From Platerodrilus igneus (taxonomy: Eukaryota; Arthropoda; Insecta; Coleoptera; Lycidae): a stretch of 64,000 bases of DNA. Location of the stretch: contig JARFIW010001469.1 of the NCBI GenBank assembly GCA_036346225.1, positions 6,356,001-6,420,000 on the forward strand. The letters run 5' to 3'. The notes below the pieces were generated by a model. That model did no database searches and had not been told where the DNA came from. It worked only from the letters and a program-made list of their open reading frames with translations. The position numbers and the translations under genes were made by a program. Of the stretch, positions 56,610 to 64,000 are shown piece by piece. Within the stretch, counting starts at the first letter, position 1. Each line of letters opens with the position of its first letter.

Positions 56610-57498
56610 TCATTGATTGTCTAATCTCGCGACCCTTCCCGCGAATTCTTTTAAGGCTGTCCAGAACGCCTTCTGGTTAACCACTTCCCCGACTTCCTCT
56701 AGGCTCTTTGGCCATGCCAGACCTAGGATAGCTAGTTTGCTATCAGCCAACCCTCGATTTCCCGCCTCAAGCGGGCAGTCGAAGAGCACGTGCTCTGCGC
56801 TTTCCGCGCCTTCACCGCATTCGCAGCGGTCGCTGTTGGTTAGACCGAACCTTTGTAAATACGCCTTCAGGGCGCCGTGCCCTGTTATCAACTGCACCAT
56901 TTTGTGATCGAGCTTAACCTCGATCTTACCTCTGGCTTCTATGCTCGGTATGAATTTGTGGGTCAACCTGCCCGTGGCAGCGTTGTTCCACCTCTCTTCC
57001 CATTGTCGAATTGATTTTTCGCGCAGCTTTCTTTTGATTAAAGACCTCGGTATCGACGAATGTGATATTCGAAAGTCGCCCGTCGCGGCCTCTTTAGCTA
57101 ATTCGTCAGCCCTATCGTTTCCTACGTTACCATTGTGCGACCTGACCCAACAGAACTTTAAACGTCGAAACTCTAGCGCCGTACGCACTATCCTCCAGAC
57201 GTCCGCTTGGAGATCTGTCGAGGTGTTCATGTTTGTTAAAGCCGTTAGCGCCGATTTACTATCACTGATTATATAATACTCGTCTCTGCCCGTATGGTTT
57301 ATTACGTAATCGATAGCCTCTCGTATGGCTACCAATTCGCACTGGAAGATAGTGCACCAGTTCGCGAGTTTGGTTTGAAACCGAAACACCTCCTTTCCTG
57401 CTTATACACGACAAACGCCGCGCCTGCTTGCCCATCGTCCATACGTGAACCGTCCGTATAAATTCTGATACCCATCGCGTCCTCATCACCTTCGACAA
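56610..57498 (-). pseudogene. R1-like LINE ORF2, RNase H and C-terminal zinc domain
   Basis: The frames 57,498-57,262 and 57,389-56,610 overlap through one indel. RNase H motifs: an early DGS-type segment with RMDDGQAGAA-like residues near 57,440, FQCELVAIREAIDYV (catalytic Glu), YYIISDSKSALTAL (Asp), and WVRSHNGNVGNDRADELAKE (last Asp). A C-terminal zinc-binding segment CECGEGAESAEHVLFDCP follows. The stop is at 56,610. RNase H at this position is usual in R1/I-type elements. Confidence 0.88.
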
Positions 57499-57527
57499 AC
57501 TCGATCCTCTAATATCAGCCGGGTGCC

Positions 57528-59393
57528 CTAACTCAGATACAACAATCTTTCTTGCAATTTCCTATTACCAAGATTAAGATCTTCGATAATTTCGCGCCCT
57601 TTTCCTATATTTATTAATCGTCTATCTCTAATCTCCCTAACGACATATTCGATAGGGAGAGTTTTACTGATCACCAGGACAGCCTCCGTGGAGGTGGTCC
57701 TGTACGCCCTCGCCGCTTTTACCGCGGTTATGCGTTGTACGCTCGTCAATTGACGCATCTCCCGGACTTTACAACCTTCTGCCCATACAGAAACTGCGTA
57801 CAGTATTGCCGGCTCAATTGCTCCGGCATAAACCGTCCTCAGCGATTCGCCCCTGAAATCCCACTTTATTTTAGCCGCCGCCATCATTTTATTTGATATT
57901 TCGCCGCCCTTACTTTTTACGTATTGTACGTGCGCTTTCCAATTTAATTTATTGTCGATCTTGACGCCGAGGTAGGTAATACAATCTTTAAACGGGATTT
58001 TCTCCCCTCCTAGCTCTAACCTAGGAGGTCTCTGTCCTGGTTTCGTGCCGAAATAAAGCGCCTCTGACTTCGCCGTGTTAAATTTTAATTTTACCGCCTG
58101 CGACCATTCGTGTAATTTATTAAGCGCCTCGTTCGGTTTTGTGCGCATATCCATTAACAATCTCGATCTTACAATTAAAAGTGTGTCATCTGCAAACCCA
58201 ACGATTGAGCATCCTGCGGGCAACTTGACCCTAAAGATGCTCTCATACAACAACTTCCAAAATGTGGGACCAGAACATGACCCTTGCGGGCATCCCTTTC
58301 CACCTCACGCGACAGAACTTCACCCGGAATTTCAACCTGTGCTAATCGCCCCGAGAAATAGCTCTTGACCAAAGACATCAAGTTTCGCGGGCAACCCCTA
58401 CGATCTAACTCGCAAACGATTAATGGCCACCAGGCAGCATCAAATGCTCCTGAAATGTCCAAAGCAACAACGACACAGTACTCTTTGGCATCTCTTGCCT
58501 GCTTAATTTCCCCGACAACGAACTCTAACGCGTCGATAGTCGACTTGCCCTCCACGAAACCAAACTGTCGGTTATTAAAACCGCCGCTGTCTCGCACTAG
58601 GTGTTCAACACGCGTAGTCATAACGCGATCTAAAACTTTCCCCAGCACCGGTAGCAAGCTAATTGGACGATAGCTGCCCGGATCTGACGCATCCGCCTTT
58701 TAGGTTTGGGTATAAATTTCACATTCTGGATTTTCCAGCAACGCGGAAAAACGCCCTTTCTAAACAAAGATTAAACAACCCAACAAAGACACACGGGGCT
58801 AACAGGCACGCCTGCAGAGCTGCGTCTGAAGTGATTCCATCATGCCCCGGTGCCTTCTTAGGGTTCATCCTCCTAAGAGCCCTGACGACCTCGTGAACTA
58901 GGATTGCCTTATGGGCACCTGTTCCTTGCGCCTTTGCAGCTTCCCGACGTATTAAATCGTGCGACCCTTCATCCCCCTCGGGATTATCCGATGGGAAAAA
59001 TTTCTCTAGTAAATATTCCGCTGTGGTTTTAAAACCTTCCGTGTATTCGCCATTTGTTTTCTTTATATTACTGAGCGCGATTTTTTGTTGTTTTCCTCTA
59101 ATTACGCGGTATGCGGTTCCCCAGGGTTCTTTCTCTGAGTTTTGCGTGCAGAATTCTTTAAATTTATTCGTTCGCGTTTCTTCTATTAATATTTTATATT
59201 CGCGGTAACTTTGATTATATTCAATTCTCCGTTGTTCTCTTATATCTCCCGAGGCGCGTTGATAGCGGCGCCTTAGGTTACGCGTTTCTGCCCGCTTGGT
59301 GGTTAGTTCCCGGGTCCACCAGGGTACGCTGCCTTTAAATGTTTTCTTTTGCGGCATGGAATACGACGACGCGTCTACCACCGCGTCGTTCAA
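57528..59393 (-). pseudogene. R1-like LINE ORF2, reverse transcriptase
   Basis: Frames 59,393-58,719, 58,657-58,175 and 58,253-57,528. Connector VPWWTRELTTKRAETRNLRR; RT entry MNPKKAPGHDGITSDA; LLPVLGKVLDRVM and FNNRQFGFVEGKSTIDAL (blocks 1-2); VVALDISGAFDAAWW (first catalytic Asp); a damaged QGSCSGP block near 58,290; then GFADDTLLIV (catalytic DD) near 58,195; then the thumb with YLGVKIDNKLNW. Indels near 58,700 and 58,230 break it. Order and motifs fit the R1 clade. Confidence 0.9.
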
Positions 59394-60265
59394 TTTTTCG
59401 CGAGTGTTTCTACTTCGTCTGCCTCTCGGCCGTGAAATAGCTCGATTTCGAGCGCAGGGATACTTTCGCCAAATTTTTCTTTAAACCGCTCCCAATTTGC
59501 TTTTTTATTACAGAACCGCGGAAATATAGTTAGCTGCTCGTTTGCGCTTGTTTTGGTTTCAACGTTCCATGTTATTAATTTATGGTCAGAGAGCGTTTCC
59601 TCGTCCGACCTTAGTTTCCAATTACAAATCGTTTCTAACATTTCGTGCGAGACTGCAGTAATATCTATAAAACTGCTGCCTCTATGCGTCTCAAACGTAG
59701 GTGAATCATTAGTGTTTATCACACTAAGTTCCCATCCCGTAAAAAGATCAGCAACCTGCGAGCCTCTATCGTCTTCGATAGCGATGCCCCATAATGGCGA
59801 CTTAGCATTAAAGTCTCCCGCGATAATTAAATTTCTATTTCTACCGATTTTACGAAGGATTCCTTCAATTTGATTTATTAAGTCCTCTGTTTGAGGATTC
59901 TCCCGCCGGGAATCGATCGGCGGAAGGTAAGTGCTTATCACGTAAAACGTATGCAATCCCGTTTTTATTTCTGCGGTGGTTATGAACTCATTCGACAGAT
60001 TGTTTAGGATTATTCCGGCGCACGTCCCGTTATTTATTATTATCCCGCTACGCGGTCGTTCGCTGTTTGCGTTTAAAACCCCCTTCCCAAAACCTGTTAT
60101 TTTGTGGCTATACAGGTGCGGTTCCTGTATAAGCCCGATGTCGATATTATTTTCGCTGAATAACTTTACGAAGTTATTTGTAGCCCCTTTTCCTTTCCCG
60201 AGATTTAGTTGCGCGAATTTAATCTTCTTACTTCTTTTAAATCTATCTTTTACTTCACGGTCCAT
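59390..60265 (-). pseudogene. R1-like LINE ORF2, endonuclease domain
   Basis: AP-endonuclease-like domain that nicks the target. It starts at ATG 60,263-60,265, overlapping ORF1. Motifs: FAQLNLGKGKGA (N of the metal site), IGLIQEPH (catalytic Glu), FYVISTYLPP, IIAGDFNAKSPLWG (D and N), FETHRGSSFIDITAVS and LSDHKLITW (catalytic SDH). All expected catalytic residues are visible. The frame ends at 59,390 and continues in another frame at 59,393, so one indel separates it from the RT. Confidence 0.9.
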
Positions 60266-61659
60266 AATCGATGTTGCGTATGATTGCGTTCTTCAATCTC
60301 AGCATCGTGGGGCATCTACTCGACTTGGCGTCGTGGCGCGTATCGACCTTCGCGCCACCGCCAGTTCTGTCGTTTGCCCTAGCGCAAACCACACAGCAGG
60401 GGACTGCCCTCCGGCAATTCTTGAACTCGTGACCGACTTCGGCACAGTTACCGCACCACTGTACCTTCTCCCTGCACTCCATCGATCTATGGCCGTACTC
60501 GTAGCACCTGTAGCACTGCGTCATCGAGAAGTGGTCCCGGGCCCAGACTCTTCGCCACCTAAGGTTAATAGCGTCAGCTAATATACGTCTCCGAAGTGTG
60601 GGGGTCACTTCGAAGACTACGTTGACGAAGGGATCCCTAGGGCCCTTTCCGCCAAACCTAAACTTCTCTCTTAGGTGGTCTTCAATTTTCAAATCGCCGA
60701 AGCGGGGATTCTGGCACGCGATCAACCGCACCAGCTCTTCCGCCTTCATCCCCGGTTCGACCCCCGGAAGAACGACCCGTGGGCGCTTCTTCTCGATGGT
60801 CTTCGCCACGAGCTATTTGCAGTCACCGACAACCTTCGACTGCAGTTTCTTCGCATCTTCTCGGTTTGCACACTCGACAACTACACCGCCCTTGCGAGTT
60901 CTACGAGCTCCGACCACAACAAAACCATCACGAGCGGGATCGACCTTCTTCTTTAGGGTCGACATGACGTCATCCTTCTCCCCTGGCCTGGCGTCGACCC
61001 TAACTGCAAAGGTGGGCGTCGCACCTGCAGCAGCTGCAGCATACGACGCCTTCCGCGGCATCGGCACCTCCTGGCTCCTGGAACACTGCTGCCCTGAAAC
61101 ACAAGCAACCACCGCTGGACTTCCCCCGACAACATTAGCTCTCCCAGAATCACTAGCCACAAGCCGCAGCGCCCTAACCATACCTATAAGTTGATTCGCC
61201 GCGTCGAGGAAATCATCCAGGGCGTAGCGAATCCTCTTTCTGTCCTCCACGACGATAGTGGCGGAGGTCGTCGGCACCCTCCCAGAGATGACCCAGTGCG
61301 CCTTTCTCACCCTCAATCTCAGGAGGTCCAGCTCATCGAGGTCGCTAGCTGCAACGCTAACGTCGCTGCTAGTCGACATCTTTTCGCTGGGCTCCCGAAG
61401 TTGAGGGCGATTCAGGCGCCGCAGCCACCCCAGGGGGCCCCGAGTCCCCCGACACGACCGCCGCAGACACAGGCTCCTCTACCTCCTCCTGAATCCCTAA
61501 CCTAACGTCTTTTAAAATTACCTTTAGCTGTTTCCCCCCAACAGCGCCCTCAGCCTCCGACCTATTAGACTCCGACCTATCTCCCCTCTTCTTCCTGGGC
61601 AACGGGTCCTCGTCGCGGTGGACCACTATGCTGACAAAACAAACGACAAAAAATGACAC
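60255..61659 (-). pseudogene. R1-like LINE ORF1 (gag-like RNA-binding protein)
   Basis: ORF1 binds element RNA and forms the particle. The first frame is 61,659-61,369 (basic, then Pro/Ser-rich), shifting near 61,375 into 61,379-60,813. After one in-frame TAG at 60,810-60,812 the same frame goes on to 60,255. The C-terminus has three CCHC-type knuckles in series (CYRCYEYGHRSMEC, CGNCAEVGHEFKNC, CCVVCARAN), typical of R1-like ORF1. About 465 residues in all if the two breaks are ignored, a usual size. Confidence 0.85.
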
Positions 61660-61670
61660 CTAAAACACAG

Positions 61671-62724
61671 CTCAAAAACCACTTGACCGTTACGACGCTA
61701 AAAGAAAGACGCTAGAAGAACGCAAAACGTTGGTCCAATAAAAATGTTTTGTTTAAAGGTGAACCGTAAGCAACCTTGTATTTATTTAAACTTCGAACCG
61801 CCCAATTAAATATCAAATTTTAACAAAAATACAACAAGCACCAAGCGTCAAAATAACAACTAGAATCAAATAAATTCCCTAGCGCAATTCGATTCAAAAT
61901 GTACAGCGAAGAACACTATTTATTTATTTTAAATTTTTTTAAAACCGCCAAATCAATTTAAATAAACTAATTACTTCAAAATATTAAAATATCTAATTTA
62001 CAAACAACAACACTTTATTTTTAAACGTGTAATTAAGAAAATAAGGTCGAGCGCAATCGGAATGAGGTAACCGGAAATGACCTTTCACTTAATCACTTGG
62101 TAACTGTAACTGCTACACCGCTTAATTACACCAAAATCGATCTTAAAGGAACTTATAAGTACGCGTGTACTTAAATTACGGAAAAATTATATTAAAATTG
62201 TTTTAAAATTTACAGTTTTTGAGATATTTATTTGATTTAAAAGGCTTAGATTTTTGTTTTTTTTTGGTTATTATTTTATTATACGCGCACTATAAAAATT
62301 TCACACACTTTTTGGTTGTTTTACCCGGTTTTTTACTCGATTTACGCGGTTTTTATTTTAAATTTATTATTAAAAATGCCTTTTAAGTTATTCGAAATTA
62401 TTTTGAGTATTAGTTTAGTAGATTTTTGTTTTGTTGGCCCGTAATTTATTTATTTTATTTTAAAACGCGGATTTAGTTTAAATTACAAAGAAAACGCGAT
62501 TTATTTAGTTCTTATTTAGTTTAAATTCTGTTTTAAAATTTTTATTTTACTGCCCTGTATTTAAATTTTGATGGCACACAATTATAAAAATAAAACACAA
62601 TAAAAAGCAAAGCTTCAAATAAAATAATTCAACAATAAATAATAAAACCCTAGATAAACACTTACTGTTATTGCTGAAGCGGGAGCTAGGCAGAAACACG
62701 TCCGCTCGCTTCAAGCGGCAACTA
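61671..62724. other. possible 5' UTR of the LINE, then AT-rich DNA
   Basis: The first 100 bp or so may be LINE leader. The rest is strongly AT-rich with T- and A-runs and no coding sequence. A short moderately G+C stretch at 62,675-62,735 holds nothing recognised. Confidence 0.4.
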
Positions 62725-62960
62725 GAAAGTACAGCCTATATACAACTCGATTCCCTTCTATTATTTTCTAATTATATGCCCTATTTCACCAAGATTCACT
62801 GGTATGCGAAGGGGGTTAAGCAGCGTGTGACTACCAAGGATCCCCCAACACTTAGACATTTGGTGTATTAATAGTTTTCCAGTAAATGCTTTCGCACAAT
62901 TAACATTAGTTGAGAGTATTGCAAAAGCAATATCTGTAGTTGTTTATAATAATCACAATG
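62725..62960 (-). repeat. dispersed repeat X, copy 3
   Basis: Minus strand: a frame reading DYYKQLQILLLQYSQLMLIV then RKHLLEN, followed by GTGAAATAGGGCATATAATT and AAAATAATAGAAGGGAATCG. It is not preceded by a LINE tail here, which argues that X can occur on its own. Confidence 0.65.
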
Positions 62961-63155
62961 TTAAAGTACAGTAATTATTATTGTCATTAGTTTTTCCACC
63001 TTGCGACTGGCCGAAAGCGTATCTCCATTCATTGGAGCAGAATCATACAAATTATACCAGAAATCATGCCTAAAGTTTGATGCGAAGTTTGCACCAAACT
63101 AGAAAGAGGAACAGATAAGGGACGAGACCAATAAATTTGCGATAAACTTCAGTAA
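62961..63155 (-). other. probable BEL gag continuation, decayed
   Basis: It follows the third BEL gag in minus-strand order and would be the gag-protease junction, but no motif can be read with confidence. Confidence 0.3.
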
Positions 63156-64000
63156 TCAAGGAAATTTGACTTTCCTTGTCAAGAAGAGCATGAACAATTT
63201 GATTCGATTTAGTTTGTCAAGAATTTCTAGATGAACTGTGGGCAACAAAGCAAGACAAGTTATTGTAGCAGAACCGATAATGCTTGTACAAACATTGTTA
63301 GAAGTACTAGCTTGAGATGTCTCTTGACGAATTGGAGTATTCCAAGAGGACAAGTGCGCAATAGTATTTGGCGAAACAAAATGAAGAATTGAATTACAAT
63401 AGTTACCACAATGTCTACAAGATGACTTCGAAAGACAAGACGACGGGTTGTGGTTGGATCGAAGAAAATTCAACATAACCTGTGATGTTTGGCTTGCTCG
63501 TTACGTTGAATTGGAGACAATGTAAGGAATTGCTCGCACGAATACAAATGACGATCACTTTTGCAAATAATACATAACGAATTACTGCTTGCATGAGTAG
63601 TAGTTTGTTGAGACAGAAGTGACTTAGGCTTCAAATCAAATTTACAACGTGTAGGACTTAGTCGACTATACGATCTAACAGCAGTACCTTTAGATAACGG
63701 CGTTTTTGAAATTGTAGTGGGAACCAGGTTGTCCAAAACCACACACTGTTTTATCAAAAACTCTTTAAAGAATTCATAAGTTGGCACTTCAGACAAATTA
63801 AAATCGCTTACGAGTAGCTTCATTGAGTTTGCTCAACAAAAGCGCAACCAGAACAAAGCCCCAGCTATTTGTATCAAAATTTAATGATTTCAACGTCGGC
63901 AAATTTTCTGTAAAGCAATCAACCAAATTCCTAAAATGCTTTGAATTCTCTGTAATAAAAGAATGATACCTTTTTAATAACGACCACTAATGATTGGCTA
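63156..64000 (-). pseudogene. gag: third BEL/Pao gag, C-terminal part, cut by window edge
   Basis: From the right edge leftwards on the minus strand: SWGFVLVALLLSKLNEATRK at about 63,865-63,810, a frame change, then 63,823-63,470 with VPTYEFFKEFLIKQCVVLDN and the first knuckle CIICKSDRHLYSCEQFLTLS, then 63,476-63,156 with LRSNHNPSSCLSKSSCRHCG and YCNSILHF (second knuckle). This W---L---L--KL, F--FL---C--L, C--C---H-LY-C pattern is the BEL/Pao gag. Two or more frame breaks. The upstream part lies beyond the window. Confidence 0.8.

Larger units (their letters stand above)
56494..61670 (-). mobile_element. R1-clade-like LINE, nearly complete
   Basis: Minus-strand two-ORF non-LTR retrotransposon: gag-like ORF1 (61,659-60,255) and ORF2 with APE endonuclease, RT and RNase H (60,265-56,610). 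The A-rich 3' tail is seen as T-runs at 56,494-56,520. The start of ORF2 overlaps the end of ORF1 by 11 bp. Only a handful of breaks occur, far fewer than in the other LINEs. G+C is clearly higher than in flanking DNA. The 5' limit is uncertain. Confidence 0.88.

Noticed and set aside
56617..60581. Several plus-strand frames of 90-200 codons
   Set aside because: They lie opposite the motif-bearing frames of the minus-strand LINE and reflect its higher G+C.
1..64000. CRISPR arrays, bacterial operons, riboswitches, phage attachment sites
   Set aside because: Nothing of the kind is present, and the sequence is eukaryotic in character.

Overview
The window looks like intergenic DNA from an animal, almost certainly an arthropod and probably an insect. 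It is AT-rich, has microsatellites and no bacterial operon structure, and nearly all recognisable coding potential belongs to insect-type transposable elements: BEL/Pao and Ty3/Gypsy LTR elements, R1-type and R2/R4-type LINEs, a Penelope-like element, a rosa-type mariner and a tRNA-derived SINE. I found no convincing host gene. The species cannot be named from the sequence.

Layout. 0.3-2.7 kb: two broken LINE fragments on the minus strand. 2.7-10 kb: mostly AT-rich unassigned DNA with two diverged dispersed repeats. 10-12.8 kb: a decayed LINE on the plus strand followed by repeat 'X'. 13-14.3 kb: a small possible two-exon reading frame and an RT relic. 15.1-24.8 kb: remains of a Penelope-like element (minus strand) split by a BEL/Pao element with both LTRs (17,852-24,638), which is itself split by a SINE with a perfect 11-bp target duplication. 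This gives a readable insertion order. 25-35 kb: further repeats, a gag relic, a tyrosine-recombinase relic and an internally deleted Ty3/Gypsy element. 36,157-38,344: a nearly complete DD41D mariner with 464-bp terminal inverted repeats. 38.3-49.3 kb: the most unusual object in the window. 49.3-51 kb: the 3' part of a second BEL/Pao element. 53-55.3 kb: LINE 3' ends and X again. 56.5-61.7 kb: a nearly intact R1-type LINE on the minus strand, visibly richer in G+C than its surroundings. 62.7-64 kb: a third X copy and a third BEL/Pao gag running off the right edge.

The object of most interest spans 38,348-49,082. Two arms of about 2.65 kb in inverted orientation enclose a 5.4-kb centre. Each arm carries a perfectly conserved 35-residue open frame, a zinc-finger frame resembling the N-terminus of the protein-primed-type DNA polymerase B proteins of Polinton/adintovirus-like elements, and further conserved open frames. 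The centre holds about 2.3 kb of almost continuous coding sequence (one TGA and two frameshifts) for a protein or proteins I cannot name. It also holds decayed extra copies of both arm and centre sequence. The right end (49,057-49,265) has hairpins and at least six copies of a GGAGCAAATG motif, as might be expected of a replicating linear element with foldback ends. I read it as an endogenised, decaying DNA-virus-like or self-synthesising mobile element. That identity is inference; the inverted structure is directly visible.
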